A stretch of 64,000 nucleotides of DNA, taken from Diphasiastrum complanatum (lineage: Eukaryota > Streptophyta > Lycopodiopsida > Lycopodiales > Lycopodiaceae). The notes below the pieces were generated by a model. It was given only the letters and a program-made list of their open reading frames with translations. It ran no database searches and was not told the DNA's origin. The stretch lies in the NCBI GenBank assembly GCA_029204225.1, contig CM055111.1, positions 762,453-826,452 of the forward strand. Direction: 5' to 3'. Each line of letters opens with the position of its first letter. Position 1 is the first letter of the stretch. The translations under genes were made by a program, and so were the position numbers. Positions 46,025 to 56,605 of this stretch are shown here, piece after piece.

Positions 46025-47400
46025 CTATCTAAGAAAATGAAACTGAACTTCTATGTGTTTAGTTTTTGAATGAGTTCGTGGGTTCAGAGATAGAGCTATA
46101 CATCTCTGATTGTCGCACTGGAGTATAGTTGGTTTGATTTGTGAAAATTGCAGATTTTGTAGCAACTTTCTAAGACTAATAATCTCCTTCACTGCAACAT
46201 ATTCTGATTTTGTAGAGGACAACAAAATTCATTTTTGCTTTCTGTTGTTCCAAGAGATGGGTCCTCCTGCAATAAAGCAAATATAACCAGATGTGGACTT
46301 TCCGGTATCAACGTCTCCTGCCCACTCTGAATCGGAATAGGTGACTAGTGTAAGTGCAACTTCTGTATTACCATTGTATTATAAAGCATAGTGCTTCGAT
46401 GCTTAAATGTACCTCATTGATCATTGTAGAGCCTTCTAGTGTTGTAAGCATAGATTGGACATGTATTGTGATGGTGTGCTTACCGCATATGCTAGATCAG
46501 GTCATGTGCAAATCATAGAATACATTATAGATCCGATTACGGACTGATAAGGATATTTGCACATCTCTTTTTGTTCTACTTCAGTTATGGGGCACATGTC
46601 TTTAGACAGTTTGGATCCTGGATCCATAGGTGTGTCTATTGGCTTACAGTACATTGATTAAATAGGATTCTTGGCTTATAGTGGTCCTTCTGCTTGCGCG
46701 ATCTCTGGTTATCTCCATACCAAGTAGGTAATGAACTGGTTCTAAATCAGTCATTTCAAATTCTTGTGACAATAGAGACTTTGTCTCAAGCAATAACTGA
46801 TTGGAGTTGTTGATGATTAATAAATCATTGACATATAGTGCTATTATGACATAGCCTGGGCCTTTACACTTGATATATACATTTGAGTCTGCAGAGCATG
46901 AAGTAAAGTTGTGTTACAACAAGAAATGATTAATTCTTTCATACCAAGCCCTAGGAGCTTGCTTGAGGCCATAAAGTGCCTTATGCAATTTACATACCAT
47001 ATGCTCTTAGCCTTGAAGGACGTAACCTTCTGGTTGATAAATGAATGTCTTCTTGTATATATCTGTGAAGGAATGATGTATGGACGTCCATCTGATGAAT
47101 GTCCAAATCCTTTAGCCCCAAGGTTCAAATAGTTTGATGCTTTACCATTGGACTAAATGTGTCAGTGTAATGTATTCCATAAACTTGCTCATATCCTTTA
47201 ACCACTAAACGAGCTTTCTATCTGGATTTTGATCCATCTAGCTTAAGCTTGAGTTTGAAGATCCACATAGTGTCAATCGGTTTTATACCTGTAGGAGGAT
47301 TAACAAGACTCCAAGTCTCATTCTTCATTAATGAATGGTACTCAACATTCATGGCAGCTTTCCATTTGTCTTCATTTGACATTGACAATGCTTCCCAACA
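46025..47400 (-). pseudogene. Copia RT and RNase H remnants
   Basis: 46025-46225 holds SSTKSEYVAVKEIISL and NPRTHSKTKHIEVQFHFLR, the end of RNase H. Across 46700-47350, in several frames, RT pieces include the palm near 46800-46860, GLK-type sequence ([11 protein letters not shown]-like, complement of TACCAAGCCCTAGGAGCTTG), and the first RT block near 47220-47340. No long open frame survives. Confidence 0.8.
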
Positions 47401-47639
47401 ATGGCAGGTTCCTCATGACTGATGAGCGTCTAAGGGACAAAACGATCAGGTTGTTGTCGTTGTCGTGTAGATCTTTGAACTATAGGTTATTGAGTAGATG
47501 TCTCTCCTAGGTAAATGACTAGGATGTCTTCAGTTTGTGGTTGAACATTCATAGGTCCAGGCCTATCGATGTTAATGGAGCTGTTGGCACAAACTCATGC
47601 ATTTGCTGCTTCTGCTTAAAATCATAAAATTTATCTTCA

Positions 47640-48360
47640 AGGAATACAACAAATAGCAGGCTGTAGAACTTGCTTCAGCCCAAAATTTCTTGGGTAACTA
47701 AACATTGACTATCATGGATTGTACAACTTCCAAAAATGTTCGATTCTTTCTTCAGCTACGCCATTCTATTGCGGTGTGTAGTTGGTTGTGAATTGATGGT
47801 GCATGCCACATGAAGATAGATAGTCCGCCATTTCATCAAACATGTTTTCTCCCCCTGAATTAGACTGTAGGGTCTTGATTCTCTAACCAATTTGAGTCTC
47901 AACAAATTGTTTAAATTCTTTGAAACAGGTGAATGCCTTAGACTTGTTCTTAATGAACATAACTCTGGTAAATCTGGAGAGGTCATCAATAAATGTGATG
48001 AAATATAGAGCTTGAACCAAGGAGGGCACGCTCATAGAACCACATAAATAACTATGGATTAACTCTAGAATGGACTTCACATTTTTGGCTTGTCCTTAAG
48101 GAAATCTTGTTCTAGGTTGTTTTTCTACTAAGCGATTTTTACAAACAGTCTGATTAGCTGTGGAAGTAGCATTAATGACCATGTCCTTGACCATGTTATT
48201 ATGATGCATGTACAAGATGGACCTCATGTTTAAATGACCCAATATTTGATGCCATAAATCAGCATCTGAATTACTCACAGAAAGTGCATAATCATGACTC
48301 AAGATATACAAATTTTTTTTAATGTGTGCAGAGAGGACTTCTTTTTTTATTCTCATCAAT
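47640..48360 (-). pseudogene. Copia integrase remnants
   Basis: 48096-48359 holds the HHCC finger (ADLWHQILGHLNMRSILYMH ... CKNRLVEKQPRTRFP). 47883-48080 has YFITFIDDLSRFTRVMFIKN and SKAFTCFKEFKQFVETQIG, the start of the DDE core. 47756-47880 carries the second half (NSGGENMFDE-like, complement of CATGTTTTCTCCCCCTGAAT). The frames are broken. Confidence 0.85.
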
Positions 48361-48539
48361 AGTGGTACATCGACTAGCAGTGAACAAAGCTCTATAGCCT
48401 TGATTAATGATCTTGCTTATAGACAATAAATTATTTGTTAATGCAAGTACATAGAATACACCATCTAACTGTCTAGTGATACCATTTGGAAATTGAAGTC
48501 GAATGGAACCTTGGCCTTCGACTTTGTGTGAGCTTGAGT

Positions 48540-49042
48540 CTCCAAAGAAAATGTACTTTGATTATGTTGTTGTGAGGTTTGAGAATAGTTTCTTACATGG
48601 TGTCATGTACTGTGAAGCACCTGAATTGATTCAACAACTGCTTGAACTCGTTCATATGATCACTGACTGAGGTGCTTTGCTCATTTTGAGATTTAGGACC
48701 TTCTTTCTCAAGAGACGAGTTGATACATCTGACGTTTCATAAATACTTGTCAAAAATGTCCCATGTTTCTTTTGAGGTGGAACAGTTTGATATGTGAGTT
48801 ATCTAAGTGTCTTTTAGATTTAAGGATACAATGGTGAGAGCCTTGCCATCCTTTGCTTCCCATGCTGGTAGTAGTTCTGGTTTCACCGGTCTGGCTATAG
48901 AACCGTTGATGTATCCCCATAGCTCCTTGTCTATCAATATCATCCTCATCTTGAATTTCCACATACGGAAATCATCTCCATTGAACTTGTTGATCAAGCG
49001 GATCTTTGAGGTTGAACCTTCCATGATGATTGATAAACACAA
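48540..49042 (-). pseudogene. Copia gag N-terminal remnant
   Basis: 48803-49042 gives MEGSTSKIRLINKFNGDDFR, MWKFKMRMILIDKELWGYIN and ALTIVSLNLKDT, the UBN2-like copia gag start. The remainder to 48540 is frameshifted (residues like FKQLLNQF near 48640). The knuckle and protease are missing. Confidence 0.85.
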
Positions 49043-49119
49043 ATCTAATATAAACTAGCTCTGAAAGTATGAACCTGTTTGGTTCTTTAATCTTAAAACT
49101 CTAGTGAATCCAAAACCAT

Positions 49120-49131
49120 GCTTTGATACCA
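49120..49131 (-). promoter_or_regulatory. Primer-binding site of decayed copia
   Basis: Minus strand TGGTATCAAAGC, one mismatch from the standard Met-tRNA site, just inside the 5' LTR end (CCAACA) and about 80 bp before the gag start. Confidence 0.8.
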
Positions 49132-49276
49132 CTTTGTTGGCAGGACGAAGATGAACTCAGGCCACAATGGAATCACAAGCCATCATCCCATCAACAAAGA
49201 GATCGATGAAACTATAAAAGAGATCTTGGATTACTTGGAGAATAAAGAAATAATAGAGTAGTTTTTATTGTGTTGA

Positions 49277-49813
49277 TGTTAGCGGATTCCAGAGAATCCC
49301 CAGATGCCGAGCCAAGCTGAAGACACAGAGTATCTCTCACCCATGACCGAGGAGGTCTCAGAAGGAGGAGAGCAGAAGAAGCTGAAAGCCGAGGATTACT
49401 AGCTAGGATGACAATTATTTTCTATGTGAGCCTACATGGTGTATCCCATAGAAGGAATGACCATGTAGGAGCCAGTAATGTTTCCTATGAAATGTAAATA
49501 AGTGTAGACCCCCTTAAATAATTTAGAGTGAGCCACCTTTTGACGGTGACATCTAGTGGAAGGGCTTTTTTCACATGTAGTTTCTAAATTTGTGGAATTG
49601 CCACTTAGGCTCCACATGGGCAACCCTCTTGCTTATTTAAGGACCCCCCTCTCTTGTGAGGGAGCTTTTGATTGTATTGTCATTTCTCTTGATTGAATAA
49701 AGAAGACCTACCATGAGTTCTTGTCAATTGAGAAGCTCCTTGTTCATGGCTATCTTCTTGTGTGAGATTTCTATGAGCATGTTCAGATTTCTTTGTGTGA
49801 TTTCCGACTATCA
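49277..49813 (+). repeat. 5' LTR of the small element
   Basis: Begins TGTTAGCGGATTCCAGAG. TATTTAAGG lies near 49636 and AATAAA near 49697. The end is placed at ...GACTATCA before TGGTAGCTCGAGATCAGG, which may be the primer site. Confidence 0.75.
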
Positions 49814-49815
49814 GA

Positions 49816-49833
49816 TGGTAGCTCGAGATCAGG
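49816..49833 (+). promoter_or_regulatory. Candidate primer-binding site
   Basis: TGGTAGCTCGAGATCAGG starts with TGG (complement of tRNA 3' CCA) two bases after the proposed LTR end. It is not the Met-tRNA site, and the tRNA is not identified. Confidence 0.4.
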
Positions 49834-49861
49834 TAGCCAGAGAGCCGAAGTTGCTTCCAGA

Positions 49862-50290
49862 ACTTTTCTCCTTACCGCTCCCACTTTTAACCCCTCATCT
49901 TATTCTGCTTTCAAATTTTTCTAAAACATTCATTCCAACTTACCCTATTTCTTCATCTTCCCTCTCTCCACCACCTCCTAGCAGATTATTGGGCCCATCT
50001 AAAGGTCCAGCTGACATGTACAAATCCAGACGGGACGAGTTCCTTCAACAACTCCGCTCCCCCGACGCAGCGTGCAATTTGTTAAACCCACCCCCTCCTA
50101 AACCTGTCATCCCTACACCTCTCTCCAAGTCACTCCATTTTTTATCCTCCAGAAATTAACACTGACATTGAGGGTGATGACGACTTCCTGACAGATCCAC
50201 CATAAACAAGAAGATTCTCGCCTAGACAAGACACGGGTGTAGTTGAGCCGTTTACAAGCGAGCGGGCAAAGGAAAAGGATACGGACACTA
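49862..50290 (+). pseudogene. Proline/serine-rich leader coding segment
   Basis: Contains SSSLSPPPPSRLLGPSKGPA, then DMYKSRRDEFLQQLRSP, a second PPPPKPVIPTPL stretch and, in an adjacent frame, an acidic segment (NTDIEGDDDFLTDPP). It directly precedes the ORF at 50364 and is probably the N-terminal part of the same ancestral protein, split by stops or frameshifts. A similar P-rich segment precedes the related ORF at 57510. Confidence 0.45.
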
Positions 50291-50363
50291 AGACCCTGGA
50301 TGATTACCTAGCATGGCCACCATAACAACGTAGGGCAGTTTCTCCTACCAGGCCAAGGGCAAG

Positions 50364-51059
50364 ATGGCCGACACCAGAGAGTCTGAAAAATTCGAAAAAA
50401 AGTGTCCTCCCAACATGAGGGGAGGCAAAGAAGAGATTGATCAAAGCCAATACTCCACCAGGGCTAAGATCATTGCGGCACTGCAACCGCAACCTGAATG
50501 GCGGAATAAGGTCTTAAAAGATAGCAAGCGGCTGCAAGAGTACCTAAGGGCACCGACATGGAAACAAGTTGATCCATTTTACATGCCACTCAAATGAAGA
50601 AATCCATGGTCTGCAGAGAAGCAATGGGTTGAATTGGTGAACTGGCCAGTGATTCCAGGATTTTCAGACAAAATCTCCTTGGATGACCTGAGGCTACAGT
50701 TGCTGGACTTCGGGCACAAATACAAGACCAGTGCCGACCTATGTGTGCAAGAAAGCGCCGAATATTGCCGATCAATGGCCTTTCTAATGCAGCAAGAATG
50801 CTTTTGGGATCGTGGTTTGGATCCAATCAGGATCAATCCCAACGTAGCCCTCCAGTCAGAGGAGAACCATGAGATGATGGCCCGACTATACTACAGAGCA
50901 GCCTTCATGTCATCACGGTATGTCACCGTGATAAAAGACTGGCAAGAAATGGGCTTCATCGAAAAGATACGAGAGTACCTGGGGCCACTAAACTACAGAA
51001 GTAAGCTCCACTTCCAAGTGTTCAAAGCCTTAGGGCAAAAAATGAGCGAGCAAAAATAG
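50364..51059 (+). pseudogene. Unusual retroelement ORF, N-W-P family, copy 1
   Basis: One frame of about 231 codons interrupted by a single TGA at 50595-50597. The N-terminal part has IIAALQPQPEWRNKVLKDSK and RLQEYLRAP; after the stop come NPWSAEKQWVELVNWPVIPG, FGHKYKTSADLCVQESAEYC, CFWDRGLDPIRINPNVALQS and KIREYLGPLNYRSKLHF. It is collinear with 57510-58226: from N-W-P to N-P-N the two proteins align over 70 residues without a gap, sharing N1 W2 P3 I5 D16 L21 F24 S31 E38 W56 D57 L60 N66 P67 N68 A70. No enzyme or nucleic-acid-binding motif is recognised. It may be a gag-like or accessory protein; the role is unknown. Confidence 0.7.
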
Positions 51060-51286
51060 ACGGCGAGGCGACAAGACGAGCAAGACGAGCAAGACTCGCA
51101 AGAGGTCCTCAAGAGGGCTAAAATGTAGCGGCCATTGAGAAATCTTTATTTTCTGTGAAACCGTTTTGCAGATAATAAACAGCTGGTTTTACAGAAGCGA
51201 ACGAAGATCCACGCTTTTCCAAGTGCCGAGCGGAACAACATCACCTGTGTTGTAGTGGGCCTGCAACAGATTAGGGGTGGATAATG

Positions 51287-51830
51287 TTAGCGGATTTCAG
51301 AGAATCCCCAGATGCCGAGCGAAGTTGAAGACACAAAGTATATCTCACCCATAACCGAGGAGGTCTCAGAAGGAGGAGAACAGAAGAAGCTGAGAGCCGA
51401 GCATGAGAGCCGAAGATTACTAGCTAGGATGACAATTATTTTCTATGTGAGCTTACATGGTGTATCCCAGAGAAGGAACGACCATGTAGGAGCTAGTAAT
51501 GTTTCCTAGGCAATGTAAATAAGTGTAGACCCCCTTAAATAATTTAGAGTGAGCCACCTTTTGATGGTGACCTCTAGTGGAAGGGCTTTTTCCACATGTA
51601 ATTTCTAAATTAGTGGAATTGCCACTTGGGCTCCACATGGGCAGCCCTCTTTCTTATTTAAGGACCCCCCTCTCTTATGAGGGAGCTTTTGATTGTATTG
51701 TCATTTCTCTTCATTGAATAAAAAAGATCTACCACGAGTTCTTGGCAATTGAGAAGCTCCTTGTTCATGGCTATCTTCTTGAGTGAGATTCTTATGAGCA
51801 TATTCTGATTTCTTTGTGTGATTGTGGATT
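51287..51830 (+). repeat. 3' LTR of the small element
   Basis: Second copy of the 49277 LTR, preceded by the purine tract at about 51274-51286. It differs by scattered substitutions and a short GAGCATGAGAGCC-type insertion near 51400. Confidence 0.75.
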
Positions 51831-52635
51831 AATTAGATTTCTTGCTTACTTTCTTGCTTTGTGGAATGTAGATGTGGATTAATTTTCTCATTTCTTGATT
51901 TTGTAGTTTCAGCATGCACGTAAACTATAGAGGCTAAGATTGTGGATCTGATTTTACATATTCACTAACAATCCTGTCCTTGATTGTTCTTGGGTATTCC
52001 AAAAATCAAGAAATGTGTGTTTCTTGATTCTTGGGCTGCTAGAATGCTGTTAGGAAGTTAGGTTTCTTGATCTTTATTTCCTATTGAATAGCTTAATCTT
52101 GTTATTGTATTATTCCCTGATTTCCTAAGATAGTTTGGTAGTTAGACTATACATTTGCTCTTTGTCCAAAATGTTGATCTATGCTTGAGCTAGGATTGGT
52201 TGCATGACTTGTAATTGCATGTAGCTGAGTGAACGTAACCGTTTCATCCCACTGACGGGCTGGAAATACACGTTGCAACTGAGAAATACTTCTGCTTGGA
52301 AACCGTTCTAAACAAGAAGATTTAACTATAAAGAACTGGTTGCTGGAAACAGGCAAGAACACCCGGTTTCCAGAGCGGTAAACAACCATACAATTCACTG
52401 TTACTGATATTCTGAATGTATAGAAATGTGATAGGATTAGGCGTCTATGATAGCCATACATTTCTTCATTTATGGAAACAGTAAATGAGAAAGAGTAAGA
52501 GACATTCAAACATTCAACACAAATGCAAGGTGATAAAGCAATAGCGTTTTTGTATATATAAAATGTTGTAATAACAACTATCAGATCACAAGACAATTGC
52601 GCTGCTAAGTGCGTGATCCTACTGATAGAAAACAA
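51831..52635. other. Intergenic; open minus frame without support
   Basis: TTCTTGATT-rich DNA from 51840 to 52120. A minus-strand frame at 52147-52635 is open for 162 codons but shows no motif, no homologue in the window and cysteine/serine-rich composition; it is more likely chance or a relic than a gene. It stops exactly where Ty3 integrase homology starts. Confidence 0.35.
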
Positions 52636-53578
52636 AACAATGGGGCATTGACTATGTCGGCCCTATTCGTCCAGCTGCCCGTGGCTCCCAAGCTTACTAT
52701 ATCATCATAGCCACCGACTACTTGACCAAATGGGTAGAAGCCAAAGTAGTGAGGAAAATTGACGCCAACTCCACTGTTAAATTCTTGTACGGGAACATCT
52801 TAGTCCGTTTTGGGTGCCCACTAGAACTTGTGAGTGATCGCAGAACTCATTTTTTGACGAGACTATCACTCACTTGTTATCCTCTTATATGGTTGTCCAT
52901 AGGAAGAGTACATGCTATTACCCACATTGCAATAGACAAGCAAAATCATCGAATAAGATCCTCTGCAGAAATTATCACGAAGATGGTTGAAGCTTCGCGA
53001 TCGGATTGGGAACATAAGCTTCATGCAGCTTTATGGGCTTTCAGAACCACATTCAAAGTGAGTACTGGACAAACTCCATTTCAAATGGTGTATGGACAGG
53101 AAGCCGTAATGCCTGCTAAATTTGTCATTCCAAGTTTGAGAGTCGCCATCACCGAACGACTTAGTATAGATGAATCTACCAAGAGGAGACTTGACAACCT
53201 TCTCTAGCTCCACGAAACCCGCTTCCTAGCACTTCACGCTCTAGTTGTAGAGAAACAATGTAGGAAAGCTTGACACGATCGAAATATCAAGACCAAAGAT
53301 CTCGTCAAGGGAGAATTGGCCCTGTTGTACAATGCCAAGGCACATAAAGACAAGCTTAAGTTTCAAAGAGAAGGACCTTACAAGGTAGTAGAGATCTGCC
53401 TAATGGCGCAATAATTCTCACCGACCTACAAGGCAAATTGCTCGACATGCCCATTAACGATAGTAGGTTGCGTCGCTACTACTCAGTCGATGTTGAGCTC
53501 AAGGATGTGCCGGAAGCACCATCCTCGTCGTCTTCTTCTGCTCATGATAAGCCGTCAATACCCCATTATCTAGACTAG
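52636..53578 (+). pseudogene. Ty3 integrase remnant
   Basis: Starts abruptly within the core: WGIDYVGPIRPAARGSQAYY, TDYLTKWVEAKVVRKIDANS, FGCPLELVSDRRTHFLTR. The middle is frameshifted. Then LHAALWAFRTTFKVSTGQTP and FQMVYGQEAVMPAKFVIPSL, followed after a stop (53207) by HETRFLALHALVVEKQ and the basic GPY-like tail GELALLYNAKAHKDKLKFQREGPYKVV. The same family as the element at 1-8125. RT and gag are missing. Confidence 0.9.
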
Positions 53579-54480
53579 GTAGGAGTAGTTAGTTAATTTG
53601 GTTTAGCATAGCTAGGTAGATGAGTTATGTCGCCTAAGATAAATGATAACATTGGTTAGTTAGTTGTAGACAATAGTTTAGATCTAGATCATTAGGGACT
53701 AGATCCATAGAGACCCAATTAGACCTAGAATAGCTGACCATTACATTAACATAGTTAAGTTTGATTAGATCTATGTAACCAGGAAGATTAGTTGTCAACT
53801 AGATAGTTCAGTTTAGATAGATTAGTTACGTTATTAGCAAGCCTAGTTCAGAGCATGCATAAGTTGGTAGTTTCACATTAGGCGATCTAGACCCAGTAAT
53901 TAGGATTAATCTAAGTAGACTGATTAGATCTAGGGTAGATGTCCCTTATAATAAGATAAGTTAGGCTAGATTAGGTCTCCTTAGCTAGGTAGATTGGTCA
54001 TCGGTTAATTAGTCTTAGTTTAGCTAGATTGGTTAAAAAGGCCTAGTTAGCTATAGTTAGCCTAGGAATATAGTGTTTAGATTAGACAATCCAGATCCTA
54101 TAGCCGATTAGAAATAGATAATTAGTCAGATAGATCTTAGATTAGTAGAACCATTTTAGATCAAATAGGACAGACATAGAATGACATATCGAGACCCATA
54201 GACTAGGGTAGTTGCCGCCCCCGATCCATAGATAGATTAGATTAGATAGTTAGGAAGATTAGGTAGACGGATAGGTTAGCCAGTAATATAGACTAGATTA
54301 GGTAAGGTTAGATCAAGTCAGTCTAGACTAGGTAGTTTAAGTTAGAAATCTTGGAAATATAAGCTTATTATTAGATCGACCCAATCAAACTAGAATGATG
54401 CCCCTTAGTATAGTTTAGTCTCAAGTTAGGAATAGATAGAAAATTAGTTTGGTAGATAGGATAAGAAGGTATCCACGGAA
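53579..54480. repeat. TAG/GATTAG-rich low-complexity region
   Basis: About 900 bp dominated by TAGATTAG, GTTAGTTAG, TAGATCTAG and TTAGGTAG phrases without a fixed period. All plus-strand frames are closed by TAG. It follows the integrase end and could be the element's 3' non-coding region. Confidence 0.6.
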
Positions 54481-55272
54481 ACTTGTATATGGAAATTCCG
54501 CCTTGTGCAAATTGCCCTCACCCTTGTACAAAATTCCAACCTGCCTCACACTTGTTTTCTTTCCTTGTAAAAATACTCCAGAATGCCCTAAACGATCTGT
54601 ACAAAACAATATTGCTATTTTTAACAGTCCCTGCCCTTGCCATTATTTTCCTCTCTAGATTACATCTCCCATTCATAGCCCTATCTATCCAGTTTCCTCT
54701 TCTCCCATCTCCTCCACTGTTGCAACCATCATTTCTCCCCCCATCCCCACTCTCGCCATTGTCACGTCATCCCTCCTCATGGTCACTATTCCACTAATCT
54801 CTTCTCCTGTTCGCCCCATAGTCATTCCCACTATCACCGCCACAACCACCTCCATCGTCAACCCCATAGTCAATGCCATCTCCACTGTCATAGATATACC
54901 TATGACCACCATCTTCGTCACCACACCACTTCCACCCCCCACTTTAACTTTGTCACCTTTGGCCAGCTGGGACCCTCGGACATTGGGTTGTTGGACTGTC
55001 TTAATGGGCCTCCAGCAACAAACTTCACTAGCTTCTAAATGAACAAGCTACTAAGCAGTCTCATGGCCAATTGGTGGTAGAGCAAATGTTGTAGGCCTTG
55101 ACTGATCAGGTTGCGCAACTAAAAAGAGAGCAAGAAAAAGAGAGAGTTGAGAACCAGGTTCAGGTCCAACAACTCAAGGACCAACTCGAGAAAGCAAAAC
55201 TCGCAGTTCAACAACACATCCAGCTCGTGTCCAAACTTCAAACCAAACTTGTCTAGGAGAAGATCGTCCGAT

Positions 55273-55998
55273 AAACCTGTGAAGTTTTTAGCACGTGTGA
55301 ACTTCACTACACACTCTACAGGATCTTACTGAGGTGTTGTGATTGCACAAGATTGATCAAAGAACAGTATGCTTGAAAAATCTAAGGCAAGAGCACAATG
55401 GATACATCTGATGAAAAAATCTAACTCTTCACTATGAGAAATGAATGTCAGAAATAATTCTAAGTGTTCAGTATGGGAAAAAGAGGCTGCTCTCGGGTAA
55501 AGAGAGAAAATCATACATGGAAAACTCGGGTAGAGAGAGAATGAGTCCAAAACACCAAAATCTCAATATTCACAATGTGGCAAAACATGCCCAACTTTCC
55601 CTACATGAGAGAGACTCAAATTCCTACAGTGGAGTTGCACGGAAAGTCCACTTAACTGAACTAATTCACCTACCAGAGATCCACATGTGTAACTGCATGC
55701 ATGTATATTGCATGTACTGCATGTCAGCTCATAAAATTGCCTAGACATGTGTAGATCATAGAAACTACTTTGCATGTTGCATGTGGCTTGCATGCATACA
55801 GTAAGACTTTGCATGCTATCTAAACATCTGCATGTCATCATAATTGAACCTATCTAACTCAAATCCGAGCTACACTAGAAGGATATGTGCTCAATTCACA
55901 CTCCTTATATGTACAACATAAAATCTAGTGGAAATAATCATGGACGTGACCCCAAAATCGAGATAGGAAGATAATATTTCAATAATCTTCACAAAACC
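55273..55998. repeat. Target-site duplication AAACC around solo LTR
   Basis: AAACC at 55273-55277 and again at 55994-55998, directly flanking the LTR. Confidence 0.9.
55278..55993 (-). mobile_element. Solo copia LTR
   Basis: 716 bp with inverted ends TGTGAAG ... CTTCACA and AAACC duplications on both sides. It aligns with the LTR of the copia at 29873-34560 from about 55318 on (GATTGATCAAAGAACA, TCTCAATATTCACAATGTGG, GCATGCATG runs). No internal region is present, so it is the product of LTR-LTR recombination. It lies within the coiled-coil ORF. Confidence 0.92.
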
Positions 55999-56605
55999 TA
56001 TCAATCTGACTGCTAGAAATTAGTACTACAATCAAGGGTGATGGAGCAAGAGCGTGAATCTCTCAAAGCCAACAAGAGATCGCTCAAGGACTACATCTGC
56101 ACCCTAGAGCGCAACATTTCCAAAGAGAAGTTAGAAATGCAGAGAGCCTAGGAGAACTTCAAAGCCTAACAGGTAGCCCTGGAGCACCAAGTTCAACAAG
56201 TAGGCCAAAAAGTGCAGGCTATTCAAGATGCACTGGACCAGATGGTAGCCATGGTAGAAGAAGAGACACTGGCCACCCAAAAACTCCAAAAGAAATGGGT
56301 CGAGTATTATAAGGATCAGTCTGTCAAGGTTCTCCAACTATACATGGATCAACAAAAACTTCATGCGGTTGTGCTCACCACGAAGAACACGGAGATGACA
56401 ACCTACACGCCATGCTCCAAGAAGACAAGCAAGCCCTCTAGGCTACCGACAGACAATTGAAGACCCTGAAGAAAAAATTCATCGCTATTCTAGAGTTTTC
56501 CACTGCTCTAGATGACAATTTACCTTTTATTTTTTATTATCTTATTATATTAGTTTTTTTATTACTTTTTTCTGCCATTCCCGGCTCTCTCCCTCTCTAA
56601 CTTAG

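Larger units (their letters stand above)
46020..49131 (-). mobile_element. Decayed copia element
   Basis: Minus-strand order: primer site (49120-49131), gag start, pre-integrase, integrase, RT, RNase H. Many stops, frameshifts and deletions. Its 5' LTR would begin at about 49135 (TGTTGGCAGG on the plus strand) but is interrupted after about 140 bp by the element at 49277. Confidence 0.88.
49277..51830 (+). mobile_element. Small non-autonomous LTR element carrying one unusual ORF
   Basis: Direct repeats starting TGTTAGCGGATT(C/T)CAGAG at 49277 and 51287 run in parallel for about 530 bp, each with TTATTTAAGGACCCCCC as a TATA region and AATAAA near its end. A purine tract (AGGGGTGGATAA) precedes the second copy, fixing the plus orientation. 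The interior (about 1.47 kb) has a proline-rich segment and the ORF at 50364-51059, but no protease, RT or integrase. The 3' ends of the LTRs diverge after TTTCTTTGTGTGATT, and no target duplication is confirmed, so borders are approximate. It sits inside the 5' LTR region of the decayed copia. Confidence 0.8.
54650..56605 (+). pseudogene. Coiled-coil ORF with C-terminal hydrophobic segment, split by a solo LTR
   Basis: A P/S/T-rich segment (54660-54960, for example TTSIVNPIVNAISTVIDIP in one frame) is followed by a long heptad-like stretch at 55030-55272 (LTDQVAQLKREQEKERVENQ, VQQLKDQLEKAKLAVQQHIQ) and 55999-56400 (ERESLKANKRSLKDYICTLE, KVQAIQDALDQMVAMVEEET). Removing the solo LTR and one AAACC copy keeps both halves in one frame, although a few stops and a frameshift near 56360 remain. 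In the shifted frame, LKTLKKKFIAILEFS leads to a hydrophobic run FIFYYLIILVFLLLFSAIPG (about 56522-56580). A coiled coil ending in a membrane segment suggests an env-like or other accessory ORF of the Ty3 relic upstream; this is inference. Confidence 0.55.

Noticed and set aside
52147-52635. Open minus-strand frame of 162 codons.
   Set aside because: No motif, no relatives in the window, atypical composition; kept only as a note in the intergenic entry.
53579-54480. GATTAG/TTAGG words suggested interstitial telomere repeats.
   Set aside because: No tandem TTTAGGG or TTAGGG arrays; words vary and have no constant period.
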